From the IMG/VR virus record IMGVR_UViG_3300020419_000009, positions 1 to 64,000 of that record: a DNA stretch of 64,000 nt; one strand, written 5' to 3'. Positions 14,703 through 24,579 of the stretch are shown piece after piece. The position numbers and the translations under genes were made by a program. A model generated the notes under the pieces. That model ran no database searches. It saw only the letters and a list, made by a program, of their open reading frames with translations, and was not told the origin of the DNA. This DNA is from a virus. Each line of letters starts with the position of its first letter. Position 1 is the stretch's first letter.

Positions 14703-17420
14703 ATGTCAGATGCTACGGCAAAAATTAGAGAATGGACTGCTAAAAATAAAGATAAATTAAATCAAGAAGCAACTGAATTTAATGACGGTGAATACGGTAA
14801 AGCAATTAGTAACACCTCAATACCTAGCCAGAATAATATTGTCCAAGTAGACGACTTCGCAGAGTATGAAGCTAGTACATCTGATAGAGGTAAGGCAACA
14901 AAGACTGAGAAAAAAGAGCAAACTCCTTTTTACCAAGATGCTATACTTAGACAAGCATTTAAAATGGCAGACAAATACAGTGGTCCAGGGTTTCCATTAG
15001 AAAACCAACTTGAAAAGTTTGCAAGTGTGAATTTTATTTTTTCTTTAGGAGTACTTTCTACATACGAAACTAATTTTCCAGATATAACCTATAAACCAAA
15101 TGGTATTGAAAATGGTAAATTAATTTTAAAAAGCGGAGGAATTACAGACTCACAAGGGACCTCTAGAAAACCAAAAATTTACGCTGAAGGATTATACGGA
15201 ATAGACACAGCATATTTTATAGATGATGTTACTATCGATACTATAATTGCTCCAACCACAAAGGTAAGAGGATCAAACGCTGTTACTATAGAATTTAAAA
15301 TCAATGAACCATATAGCATGGGTAATTTACTACAAACAATGCGTATAGCGTCAGGTAATGCAGGATATGAAAATTATTTACATGCAGTATATTTGCTTAT
15401 GATAGAAACAATAGGATATGACGATAATGGTAAACTAATAAAAGGGGAAACAAGGCATATTCCAATGCAAATTTATAATATGGAATTTGGAACTTCTACA
15501 GAAGGATCTGTTTACGAAGTACAAGCTATTCCTTTTAATGAAACTGCGTTGTCAGACATACATCAAAATTTACAAGCCGACTTTACTATTTCCGGAAGAA
15601 ACGTTGAAGAAATGTTACAATCAGGTTTGAATAGTTTAGCTACTAATATTAATACAAATAAAATTAATAATAGAAGCACTAAGTTTAACGACTTTGGTAA
15701 TCAAGCGGATGTAGACGAATATTTAATATTGTTTCCTTTAGATACTACAAGTAAAACTTTTACAAACACAATTAGTAAGTTTGATAATAAAGCAATTGAG
15801 GGAGATTTTGCATACAAAGAATTTAGTTTGACAGAAGCATTTGGTAAAGATAAGTTACAGCCTTTCCCTTCAACAGGTTTTAAAATACAAGGTGAAGATT
15901 TTTCTCCTAAGATAGAAGACCAAATGTATACGTATATTCAAGGACAGGCCGGATGGAGTATAAAACGTTCTAATCTAAGCGAAGGAATAAAACAGAAATA
16001 CACAGGAGTCAGAGGAGAAGTAAATTCAATTGGAAAAGCAAAAATTAGTTTAGTTGACCCTTTATCAGGTAACGAAAAGCCACCTTTTGGTGTAGGAAAT
16101 TTTGCATATGACAGAGAGAACGGTGTTATTAAAAGGGACCAAACTACGATTAATACTAACGAAAAAACAATACAATTTACAAAAGGAACTAGTATTTCAA
16201 AAATTATTGAAGAAGTTGTAATGATAAGTGCATATGGTGATAGAATTAATGATGAAGGTGTTATAAAAAATAGAGATGGCTGGATTGATTGGTTTAGGGT
16301 AACAACAAGTGTATACGCACTAGACGGCAAAGCAACAGAAGAAATCACAGGTAGAAAAGCAAGGATATATGTTTATAAAGTAGTTCCTTACAAAGTACAC
16401 AGAAGTGTATTCATTATGCCTAATGATCCTCCTGTTGGATATGATAGAATTAGAGAACAGGCATGTAAGCATTACAATTACTTGTACACAGGAAAAAACA
16501 AAGATGTTTTAGATTTTGATCTAAATTTTAAGAATGCGTTTTTTCAAGCAATAGCAAATGATAGTGGAAACAAAGCAGGTAATACTTCTTTAGCTGAAAA
16601 AGGTAACAACACAACAGATGTAGAAAAAGACACAAATAATGGCAAGACTGTTCCTGGAAATTCAGATGGTGCTAGGATGGAAAAAACTGCAGATGCCTAC
16701 GGAAATCCTATCACAGCTGGTGCTATAACTGAAACGCCTTCTCTTAGAGTAGCACGTGCCTTCAACGAAGCACTAATGAACAGTGATGCTGACTTAATAG
16801 AACTTAACATGACCATAATGGGAGACTTGTATTTCTTAGCAGATAGCGGAATGGGTAATTATGTTTCTGCTGGTACCAAAGCATTAAATTTAAAAGCAGA
16901 CGGAACAATGGATGTAGAAAGTGGACAGGTAGATGTCTTAATTAATTTTAGAACTCCATTAGATATAAGCACTAGAGGACCAATGTTTGATGGCAAGTCG
17001 ATAGGTGTAAAAGATTTTAGTGGACTATACAGTCTTTATAAAGTAGAAAATATGTTTAGTTCAAATGAGTTTAGACAAGTGTTACACGGAGTTCGTAGGA
17101 AAAATCAAGGTAAACCTATACAAGTTGCTGACTTGTTGTATATTGATAAAGAGGCTAGAAAAAAGAGAATAGCTGATGCAAAAGCTAACGGAGACGAATT
17201 TGATGTAGCGTTAGCAGAAGCAGATCTAAATGGTGACAACAGACTTACACCGCTTGAAATATCCAAAGCACAATCAATGGGAGTTGATATAAAGAATGCT
17301 AAATTAATTGCTGAAGGAAAACATGAAAAGATAAGAACTAAGCGTATTGAAAAGAAAAAGCAATTAGAAAAAGACAAAGCTAATCCTAACCTTGGATTAC
17401 CAATGCGAGGATATATGTAA
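14703..17420 (+). CDS. Baseplate hub protein (gp27-like), with EF-hand-like loop
   Basis: 905 residues. The N-terminal half is hub-like (VNFIFSLGVLSTYETN near residue 105, a conserved start of this large marine hub family). The C-terminal fold ends in GLYSLYKVENMFSSNEFRQ (near 780), like the gp27/gpD-type hub domains where a strand pair ends in a G-x-Y-x-V...F-x-Q-x-L pattern. A calcium-loop consensus DLNGDNRLTPLE lies at residues 841-852 (D1, N3, D5, L8, E12). The protein would hold the gp5 spike in the baseplate centre. It precedes gp5 directly, as gp27 function requires. It is far longer than T4 gp27 (391), and the extra mass has no assigned role. Confidence 0.65.
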   Translation: MSDATAKIREWTAKNKDKLNQEATEFNDGEYGKAISNTSIPSQNNIVQVDDFAEYEASTSDRGKATKTEKKEQTPFYQDAILRQAFKMADKYSGPGFPLENQLEKFASVNFIFSLGVLSTYETNFPDITYKPNGIENGKLILKSGGITDSQGTSRKPKIYAEGLYGIDTAYFIDDVTIDTIIAPTTKVRGSNAVTIEFKINEPYSMGNLLQTMRIASGNAGYENYLHAVYLLMIETIGYDDNGKLIKGETRHIPMQIYNMEFGTSTEGSVYEVQAIPFNETALSDIHQNLQADFTISGRNVEEMLQSGLNSLATNINTNKINNRSTKFNDFGNQADVDEYLILFPLDTTSKTFTNTISKFDNKAIEGDFAYKEFSLTEAFGKDKLQPFPSTGFKIQGEDFSPKIEDQMYTYIQGQAGWSIKRSNLSEGIKQKYTGVRGEVNSIGKAKISLVDPLSGNEKPPFGVGNFAYDRENGVIKRDQTTINTNEKTIQFTKGTSISKIIEEVVMISAYGDRINDEGVIKNRDGWIDWFRVTTSVYALDGKATEEITGRKARIYVYKVVPYKVHRSVFIMPNDPPVGYDRIREQACKHYNYLYTGKNKDVLDFDLNFKNAFFQAIANDSGNKAGNTSLAEKGNNTTDVEKDTNNGKTVPGNSDGARMEKTADAYGNPITAGAITETPSLRVARAFNEALMNSDADLIELNMTIMGDLYFLADSGMGNYVSAGTKALNLKADGTMDVESGQVDVLINFRTPLDISTRGPMFDGKSIGVKDFSGLYSLYKVENMFSSNEFRQVLHGVRRKNQGKPIQVADLLYIDKEARKKRIADAKANGDEFDVALAEADLNGDNRLTPLEISKAQSMGVDIKNAKLIAEGKHEKIRTKRIEKKKQLEKDKANPNLGLPMRGYM

Positions 17421-20206
17421 TGGCAACACAAACAAGAACCACAGGTAACGTTGTTCCTAGATTAAATGCTGGACCATATGTAGCCAGGGTAGTCAGTCAT
17501 TTAGATCCTAGACGAAGCGGAGATTTACGTGTTGAATTATTATCTACAGTAAAGTCTGGACAAGATCCTTTCTTTGAACCAGGACAACTTTTTACAGTAA
17601 GATATTGTACGCCATTCTATGGAGTAAATGATGTAAACAGTAACGGTAAACAACCTGGATACCAATACACACAACAAAGTTATGGTTTCTGGGCAGTACC
17701 ACCTGATCCGGGCGTTAAGGTGTTGGTTATTTTTGCAGAAGGACAAGCAAACCAAGGATACTGGATAGGGTGTATTCAAGACGAGTACATGAATAATATG
17801 GTACCTCAGGGACAGGTTACAAAAAAAGGAGCATATATAGATCAAGATGATCCAAATCTCACAGCAGATTATAAAGGCAGGTCTTTGCCTGCTGGTGAAT
17901 ACAATAAAAAACTTTCAAACAACATAACAAATCCTGACCTAGCATTAGCTCATTTCAATCCATTATTTTCCCGGGCTTTGTCTACACAAGGTTTAGTAGA
18001 TGATATTCACAGAGGACAATCAACAGCAAGTGCTAGGAGAGATATTCCTAGTACAGTGTTTGGTATAAACACTCCTGGTCCATTAGATAAAAGAGACGGC
18101 GCCCCAAGAGGACCATATGGCCCTAAAGGACAAACAGTTAACCAATATAGAAGTAGACTAGGCGGCTCAAGTTTAGTAATGGATGACGGAGACTCTGAAA
18201 TATATAGAGCAGGTAATCCAGGAACAACAGGTTCAACATATTACGATATAGGTAAACTTCCTGAAAATGCTTCTAAAGTTGATAAGACTTTACCATACGG
18301 AGATTCTGTAAGATTTAGAACACGTACAGGTCATCAAATATTGATGCATAACTCTGAAGACTTGATTTATATAGGAAATTCAACAGGTAGTGCTTGGCTT
18401 GAATTAACTTCAAACGGTAAGATAGATATTTACGCTAGTGATAGCATAAACATTAGAACTGAAACAGATCTTAACATCACAGCTGATAGGGACATAAACA
18501 TCTTAGCAGGGAGAGATTTTAATTTAACAACCGGTAGAGATAAAAAAGTCAATGTAGGAGTAAACAATGATGTGATCATTGGAAACAATGATGCTAAAAA
18601 AATTGGAGTTAACCAAGATCTTAAAGTAAGTGGTTCTAGACAAAAAGCAATAGGTGGAGATGAAGACGTTCAAATTGCTGGCGCACAAAGATCAACTATA
18701 TCAGGAGATTATAACTTACAGGTAGGACAAGATGGACACATTGCTGTAAATGCCAACTTCCACAGCAAAGTTGTAGGAGATTATAGACAAACTATAAATG
18801 GTGCATTTAACTTGAATACAGTTGGAGATAACAAATTTACAAGTGGAGCAAATACACAAATAAAAAGTGCATCAGCAAACAAATTAGATGCAGGAACAGT
18901 GACAAGTATTTTAAGCGTAGGAACACATTCTGAAACAGCATCTCAAGTACACATGAATAGTACAGTACCTGCTACGGCGGCTGACTCGGCTGATTCAATT
19001 GGAGACACATTTACCAAGTCTGTAACTAACCAAGCAGTTGACGACAGTAATCAGATTTTAGATAAAGATGGAACTGCTATTGCTGACTTGCGTGTTACAG
19101 CAGATGCCACAAGAGCAGTTGAAGCCTTAGAAGCAAAAACGCCGAGACGTGTACCGTTACATGAACCTTGGGCAGAGCATGAAAATTTAAATCCTTCTGC
19201 TCATGGTCCGGGCGTTACAGAAAGTATTATTCAAACGTCTCCTTCATTAAGGACAGCATCACCAACGTTGGAGAAAGAATCAGATATGCCTGAACGTAAC
19301 AGTACTTCGGGTGTGTTTAGGGCGGGAGATTCGGACCCGACAGAAATAGATATAGACAAAGTGTTTAAAACAAATGACGATGGCAATGTTGGAACACAAC
19401 CGGCAGAACCAATATCACAAATAGAGTCAAAGAGATTTTTCTTAAGCGAACTAATAAAAGGCATAGGTTTAGATCCTGTAGAGGCATTAAAAAGCGGAGA
19501 CAATGGTGGAGCAGGTCAGGCACTAGGTATGGCTCTTGCCCAAATACAAGCAGAAAGTAAATTTAAGCCTAGCAGTGAAAATCTAAATTATAGTGCAAAA
19601 GGATTAAGGGCAACTTTTAAAATGTTTAGAAAGCCAGGCGGTCGTGCATTGTCAGAGCAGTTGCATAGAAGACCTGTTGAAATAGGCAGTGTTGTATATG
19701 GAAGTAGAATGGGCAACGGAGGACCTGAAACTGGAGATGGCTACAGATACAGAGGTCGTGGGTTAATCCAATTAACAGGAACAGATAATTATAAGTTATA
19801 TGGAGGATTTGCCGGAGTTGACATTTATAAAAATCCAGAGTTAGCTAATGATCCTAAGGTTGCTTGTAAACTAGCAGTGGCTTATTTGACACAAGGTCCA
19901 AAGGCAAGATTTATCACTTGGACTACTACTGATTTTACTTCATTAGCAAAACAATTTAAAAATGCTATAGGATATGCTGACTTAGATGGAGCAAAAACAA
20001 TAGCCAGAAGAGAATCGGGACAAGGGTTTTGGCAACAAATTAAAAATGGTGATCTTACACCATTAGCTGATGTTACACCACCAACAGCAATAGAAAAAGG
20101 AAGTACAAGCATAGTAGAGGAAAGAGATTTGCAAACATCACAAGGAAATCCTCCTTCAGAAACTTCAACAGATAATCTGCAATCATCACAAGGAAATCCA
20201 CAGTAA
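17420..20206 (+). CDS. 5: gp5-like cell-puncturing needle with OB, beta-helix and GH19-like domains
   Basis: 928 residues. The N-terminal 150 form an OB-fold (YVARVVSHLDPRRSGDLRVE, later GFWAVPPDPGVKVLVIF). Residues of about 340-470 are a triple-stranded beta-helix with VgrG/gp5-type repeats (INIRTETDLNIT and similar). After a linker, residues of about 680-870 match GH19-type lytic domains: QIQAESKF with a likely catalytic Glu at 712, then ENLNYSAKGL and GDGYRYRGRGLIQLTG near 772. The protein trimerises, pierces the outer membrane and cuts peptidoglycan. The lytic domain lies after the helix here, whereas T4 gp5 has its lysozyme between OB and helix. Confidence 0.85.
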   Translation: MATQTRTTGNVVPRLNAGPYVARVVSHLDPRRSGDLRVELLSTVKSGQDPFFEPGQLFTVRYCTPFYGVNDVNSNGKQPGYQYTQQSYGFWAVPPDPGVKVLVIFAEGQANQGYWIGCIQDEYMNNMVPQGQVTKKGAYIDQDDPNLTADYKGRSLPAGEYNKKLSNNITNPDLALAHFNPLFSRALSTQGLVDDIHRGQSTASARRDIPSTVFGINTPGPLDKRDGAPRGPYGPKGQTVNQYRSRLGGSSLVMDDGDSEIYRAGNPGTTGSTYYDIGKLPENASKVDKTLPYGDSVRFRTRTGHQILMHNSEDLIYIGNSTGSAWLELTSNGKIDIYASDSINIRTETDLNITADRDINILAGRDFNLTTGRDKKVNVGVNNDVIIGNNDAKKIGVNQDLKVSGSRQKAIGGDEDVQIAGAQRSTISGDYNLQVGQDGHIAVNANFHSKVVGDYRQTINGAFNLNTVGDNKFTSGANTQIKSASANKLDAGTVTSILSVGTHSETASQVHMNSTVPATAADSADSIGDTFTKSVTNQAVDDSNQILDKDGTAIADLRVTADATRAVEALEAKTPRRVPLHEPWAEHENLNPSAHGPGVTESIIQTSPSLRTASPTLEKESDMPERNSTSGVFRAGDSDPTEIDIDKVFKTNDDGNVGTQPAEPISQIESKRFFLSELIKGIGLDPVEALKSGDNGGAGQALGMALAQIQAESKFKPSSENLNYSAKGLRATFKMFRKPGGRALSEQLHRRPVEIGSVVYGSRMGNGGPETGDGYRYRGRGLIQLTGTDNYKLYGGFAGVDIYKNPELANDPKVACKLAVAYLTQGPKARFITWTTTDFTSLAKQFKNAIGYADLDGAKTIARRESGQGFWQQIKNGDLTPLADVTPPTAIEKGSTSIVEERDLQTSQGNPPSETSTDNLQSSQGNPQ

Positions 20207-20514
20207 TGCTTAAAGTATGTAGAGAAACTGATACACTAGACACAGGGCATGGATGCGATAGCACAACTACTCTTGATACACCTTCTCAAGGCACAGTATT
20301 TGCCGAAGGCTTATTAGTTGCCAGAAAAACAGATCCTACAGTAAGCCATGAAATAGATCCTGAACCATGTAGCTCTCATACCGCTACAGTCAATGTAGGT
20401 GATACCACAGTTTTTGCAGTGGGATTAGCTGTTGCAAGAGTAACAGATTCAGCAGATAGTGGATCAATGACATCAGGTGCCGCTACAGTTTTCGCCAACG
20501 GACCAGCAGGATAA
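20206..20514 (+). CDS. PAAR-like spike tip protein
   Basis: 102 residues with a PAAR-type pattern: GHGCDSTTTL, VFAEGLLVARKTDP, HTATVNVGDTTVFAVGLAVA and GAATVFANG near the end. Repeats of V-F-A-x-G-L with short turns and one central Cys-Ser-Ser-His segment fit a cone-shaped PAAR fold that sharpens gp5-type needles; the Cys and His residues could bind a metal. The start overlaps the gp5 stop (TAATG), so translation is coupled and the products meet in the same complex. Role follows T4 gp5.4. Confidence 0.75.
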   Translation: MLKVCRETDTLDTGHGCDSTTTLDTPSQGTVFAEGLLVARKTDPTVSHEIDPEPCSSHTATVNVGDTTVFAVGLAVARVTDSADSGSMTSGAATVFANGPAG

Positions 20515-20522
20515 ATATTAGT

Positions 20523-20957
20523 ATGGCAAAAGAATTATATAAAGAAATAACACTTACACAACCAAAAAATCCACAGCCACCGGTAAAACAAAAGGCTTAT
20601 AGGGGGTTTAGTACTGTAAATGTTGAAAATAATGCATTTCAATTGTTTGATCTAAGTTTAATAAAACAAGATCTAATAAATCACTTCAATATTAGGCAAG
20701 GAGAGAAACTATCTGATCCAACATTTGGTTGTATTATTTGGGATGCCTTATTTGAACCATTAACTGAAGAGCTCAAGGATGCTATTGTACAAAATGTTAC
20801 AGGAATAGTGAATAGTGATCCAAGAACGGCCGCATCAGAGGTAAAAGTTAACGAGTTTGAATCAGGACTACAGATTGAATGTACGCTAAGATATCTTACC
20901 TATAATATCAGTGAAAATTTAAGACTGCAATTTGATAAGAATAACGGTTTATTGTGA
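20523..20957 (+). CDS. 25: Baseplate wedge protein gp25
   Basis: 144 residues with the gp25/W-rage pattern: LINHFNIRQGEKLSDPTFGC (from about residue 57), IIWDALFEPLTEELKDAI, and a C-terminal LQIECTLRYLTYNISENLRLQF. gp25 is one of the most conserved contractile-tail proteins; it joins the wedge to the inner tube/sheath. Its short spacing from the PAAR gene and the next wedge gene fits T4-like order. A GATAAATA lies just before the start but is too close to be a convincing late box. Confidence 0.9.
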   Translation: MAKELYKEITLTQPKNPQPPVKQKAYRGFSTVNVENNAFQLFDLSLIKQDLINHFNIRQGEKLSDPTFGCIIWDALFEPLTEELKDAIVQNVTGIVNSDPRTAASEVKVNEFESGLQIECTLRYLTYNISENLRLQFDKNNGLL

Positions 20958-20986
20958 TAGAATTAACTACTTGGTTAATATAAAAT

Positions 20987-20994
20987 CATAAATA
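20987..20994 (+). promoter_or_regulatory. Late promoter, CATAAATA, before gp6
   Basis: Seven of eight bases match TATAAATA, 27 bases before the ATG at 21022. It lies in the 64-base gap after gp25, which also holds an ATTAAC/GTTAAT hairpin (20962-20967 and 20974-20979). Confidence 0.55.
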
Positions 20995-21021
20995 CTGCTA
21001 GTATAATATAAAGGATTGACA

Positions 21022-24000
21022 ATGTCATCAACTGATAGACAAAATAGGTTATTACTCGCAGAAGATTGGAAGAAGATTTATCAAAGTTTTAGGAATGCAG
21101 AATTCCAAAGCTATGATTTTGACAGTCTAAGACGGGCAATGATTACCTATCTTAGAAATAATTATCCGGAAGACTTTAATGATTACATTGAAACATCAGA
21201 ATATCTAGCATTAATAGATTTAATTGCTTTTTTAGGACAAAACATTGCCTATAGAGTTGATCTTAATGCAAGAGAAAATTATTTAGAACTAGCAGAACGT
21301 AGAGAGTCGGTATTACGTCTAGCAAGATTATTATCATACAATCCAAGAAGGAATCAAGCCGCTAACGGTTTATTAAAATTTGACTCTGTAAAAACTACTG
21401 AGTCATTAGTAGATAGCAATGGAAATAATTTAGCAGATCAAACTATTATATGGAATGATCCTAGTAACACAAATTGGGCAGAACAATTTACTAGAGTGTT
21501 AAATTCAGCATTACCAACTAATAATACAGTAGGTAAGCCAGGAAAAAACACTGTATTGAATTCAGTACGTACACAAACTTATAGATTTAATTCTTCAAAT
21601 ACTGATGTACCTATTTTTACTTTTACAAAAGGAGTAAATGGAATATCAACACCATTTGAAATAGTATCAACAGATATAGATTTAGATAATTCTGTTTTAG
21701 AAGAAGAGCCACCACTACCTGGAAATCAGCTACAGTTTTTATATAGAGAAGATGGCAGAGGTAATGGTAGTAGTAATACAGGATATTTTTTACATTTCAG
21801 ACAAGGATCAATGACAACTGGTGATTTTACAGTTGCTAATCCATCAGCAAATCAAAGAATAAACATCGAAGCAGAAAATATAAACGACTCTGATGTTTGG
21901 TTATTTAAATTAGACAATGATGGTATTGTAGAAAAACTTTGGACCAAGGTTCCAGCTACTGAAGGAAACAATGCAATATTTAATAGTTTATCAAAAGGAG
22001 TTAGAGATTACTATGCAGTTCAGACGAGAACTAATGACGAGATATCTTTAATATTTGCAGATGGCACATTTGGAAATGTACCAAGCGGATCGTTTAGAAC
22101 TTTTTATCGCACTAGTGCAAACAGATCAATGAGAATTGCTCCAAGTGAACTTACAGATATAAATTTTAGTTTTGATTATTTGAGTAAGTCAGGTAGATCC
22201 GAGACTATGTCAGTTACTTTAGAATTAAAAGATACCATAACAAATGCAAGTACATCAGAATCTAGTGCAAGTATAAGAAACTATGCACCACAAACTTATT
22301 ACACACAAAACAGGATGATAACAGGAGAAGATTATAACATAACTCCTTTAACAACCAACCAAGAAATTATTAAAACAAAAGCTACCAACAGAATATCAAG
22401 CGGAATAAGTAGATATTTTGATCTAAAAGATGTAACAGGAAAGTATTCTAGTACAAATCTTTACGGATCAGATGGTGTGCTATATAGAGAAGAATATGAA
22501 AGCAAAAAAACTTTTACGTTCTCAACACAAACTGATATTGAAGGACAAATAGAAAATACAATTCTACCTACTATACAAAGCAGAGCAATAAGCAATTATT
22601 ACTTTGGTAATTATTCAAAGATTATTGTTAGTGATTTGAATGCTACCTGGACACAGTCTACTAAAGGCACAAATATATCCACAGGATTACTAAAAAATAC
22701 TGGAGGAGTTGAATTTCAAGTAGGAAGTTTTACTGGAGGTTCATTAAAATATGTTGAAACAGGTGCTTTGTTGAAATTTAAGCCACCAGCAGGATTTTAT
22801 TTTATAGGAGAAGGTGAACTAACTTCTGTAGCTAGTGAAAAAGGAGCCAGTTCATACAAATGGGTGAAAGTAATTAGCGTAGATGGATCAGGAACAACTG
22901 TAAATGCAACTACAGGAGCAGGACCAATTGTTTTTAATGAAATTTTACCTGCAAATAGTATATTAGAAGAAGTAAAACCTAAATTAGTCAAAGATATTAC
23001 TGCTGATGTAAGATCGCAAATAATTGATCAAGTATTTGCTTATAAAACTTTTGGATTACGATATGATCAAGTGAATAGAATTTGGCGTGTAATTATTAAT
23101 GAAAATTTAAATGTAAATGATAAGTTTAGTAATGGTAAAACTGGAGATGTAACAAATAATAAATTAGATGCAAGTTGGATTATATTGTTTCAAACTAACG
23201 GAGAAAAATATACAGTCACTAATAGAGGATTAAGATATATCTTTGAAAGCGATAAAGAATTATCTTTCTATTACGACAGTCAAAATAAAATTTACGATTC
23301 TTCAACAGGACAGTTAGTTAAAGATAAAATTGGAATAATGAACTTTAATAATAAACCTGATTCATTAGATAATTTTAACAATGACATTGACTGGGAAATT
23401 GTTACAGAATACAGGAACACCGATGGATATATCAATAGTAAGAAAGTTGAAGTCAGCTTCTTTGATCTAAATGATGACGGATCTGTTGATGATCCTGATA
23501 TATTTGATAATGTAGTTGCTCCGGCAACTAATTCTTTAACAAAATATATATTCTTAAAGAAAGAAACAACTGATCAAGGATTTTCGAAATATAATTATCT
23601 ATCAACAGGTTCTACCATTCAAGTTAAAAGCACCGAAACAGATATTGGAGCATATTCTCAATATGCAACAGATCCTACAGTATTTTATATTGTTGATCAA
23701 AATAATTTTAAGATATTGTCCGGAGGAACACTAAGTTTAACAAGCGACTATCAAGCGTTTGTTGGTAGGGATTCATTAAAATTTCACTACGTTCATAGTG
23801 CAGATGAGTCTAATAGAATAGATCCAAGTGTAAGTAATATAATTGATATCTATTTGTTAACTAGAAGCTATGATATTGAGTTTAGAAAGTTCCTAGCAGG
23901 AACGGTTACAACTAAACCGTTACCTCCAAGTGTAGACAACTTGTTTCAACAGTATGGACAAAACATTAATAACACAAAAAGTATCAGTGATGAAGTAATT

Positions 24001-24579
24001 TATCATCCTGTAAAATATAAAGTATTATTTGGTAAACATGCAGAAGAAAATTTACAAGCTACATTTAAGGTAGTAAAAAATAATGAAAATGTTATTAATG
24101 ATAACGATATCAAAGTAAGAATTGTACAAGCGATTAATAGATATTTTGCTTTACAAAACTGGGACTTTGGAGAAGTATTTCATTTTACGGAACTAGCAAC
24201 TTTCGTTATGAACAGTCTAGCACCAGATTTAGTCAACTTTTTACTTGTTCCTAAACAAGGATCATTGTCTTTTGGTAGCTTATACGAAATAAAAAGCGAA
24301 AACGATGAATTATTTGTAAGTGACGCAACAGTTTCAGACATAGAAGTTATAGATAGTGTAACAGCATCTAGAATACAAGCATCAGGAACAGTTTTAACTG
24401 CGTCAACTTCAGCAAATACGGGAATACAAAGTCAAGCATTGACTGTAACGTCCACATCCGCTACAACAACAAGTACAGCGTCAACTTCTACTTCATCTAC
24501 TTCTTCAAGTAGCAGTGGTAGTTCATCAGGATCTGGCGGCGGAGGTAGTTCAGGCGGCGGTGGAGGCTACGGTTACTAA
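21022..24579 (+). CDS. 6: Baseplate wedge protein gp6
   Basis: 1185 residues, about twice T4 gp6 (660). The ATG at 21022 is chosen over TTG 21016 because AAGGA (21011-21015) has normal spacing only to the ATG. The N-terminus (SFRNAEFQSYDFDSLRRAM, then YLALIDLIAFLGQNIAYRVDLNARENYL and RLLSYNPRRN) is strongly gp6-like. The C-terminal core has VNFLLVPKQGSLSFG near residue 1075. A calcium-loop-like DLNDDGSVDDPD lies at about 815-826, and the last 50 residues are a Ser/Thr/Gly low-complexity tail. gp6 dimers form the inner baseplate ring. Confidence 0.9.
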   Translation: MSSTDRQNRLLLAEDWKKIYQSFRNAEFQSYDFDSLRRAMITYLRNNYPEDFNDYIETSEYLALIDLIAFLGQNIAYRVDLNARENYLELAERRESVLRLARLLSYNPRRNQAANGLLKFDSVKTTESLVDSNGNNLADQTIIWNDPSNTNWAEQFTRVLNSALPTNNTVGKPGKNTVLNSVRTQTYRFNSSNTDVPIFTFTKGVNGISTPFEIVSTDIDLDNSVLEEEPPLPGNQLQFLYREDGRGNGSSNTGYFLHFRQGSMTTGDFTVANPSANQRINIEAENINDSDVWLFKLDNDGIVEKLWTKVPATEGNNAIFNSLSKGVRDYYAVQTRTNDEISLIFADGTFGNVPSGSFRTFYRTSANRSMRIAPSELTDINFSFDYLSKSGRSETMSVTLELKDTITNASTSESSASIRNYAPQTYYTQNRMITGEDYNITPLTTNQEIIKTKATNRISSGISRYFDLKDVTGKYSSTNLYGSDGVLYREEYESKKTFTFSTQTDIEGQIENTILPTIQSRAISNYYFGNYSKIIVSDLNATWTQSTKGTNISTGLLKNTGGVEFQVGSFTGGSLKYVETGALLKFKPPAGFYFIGEGELTSVASEKGASSYKWVKVISVDGSGTTVNATTGAGPIVFNEILPANSILEEVKPKLVKDITADVRSQIIDQVFAYKTFGLRYDQVNRIWRVIINENLNVNDKFSNGKTGDVTNNKLDASWIILFQTNGEKYTVTNRGLRYIFESDKELSFYYDSQNKIYDSSTGQLVKDKIGIMNFNNKPDSLDNFNNDIDWEIVTEYRNTDGYINSKKVEVSFFDLNDDGSVDDPDIFDNVVAPATNSLTKYIFLKKETTDQGFSKYNYLSTGSTIQVKSTETDIGAYSQYATDPTVFYIVDQNNFKILSGGTLSLTSDYQAFVGRDSLKFHYVHSADESNRIDPSVSNIIDIYLLTRSYDIEFRKFLAGTVTTKPLPPSVDNLFQQYGQNINNTKSISDEVIYHPVKYKVLFGKHAEENLQATFKVVKNNENVINDNDIKVRIVQAINRYFALQNWDFGEVFHFTELATFVMNSLAPDLVNFLLVPKQGSLSFGSLYEIKSENDELFVSDATVSDIEVIDSVTASRIQASGTVLTASTSANTGIQSQALTVTSTSATTTSTASTSTSSTSSSSSGSSSGSGGGGSSGGGGGYGY

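Noticed and set aside
20510-20517. GATAAATA as a late promoter for gp25
   Set aside because: It lies only 6 bases before the start codon, too close for a normal transcript start and ribosome site.
21016-21021. TTG start for gp6
   Set aside because: The AAGGA site directly abuts it with no spacing, while ATG 21022 has normal spacing.
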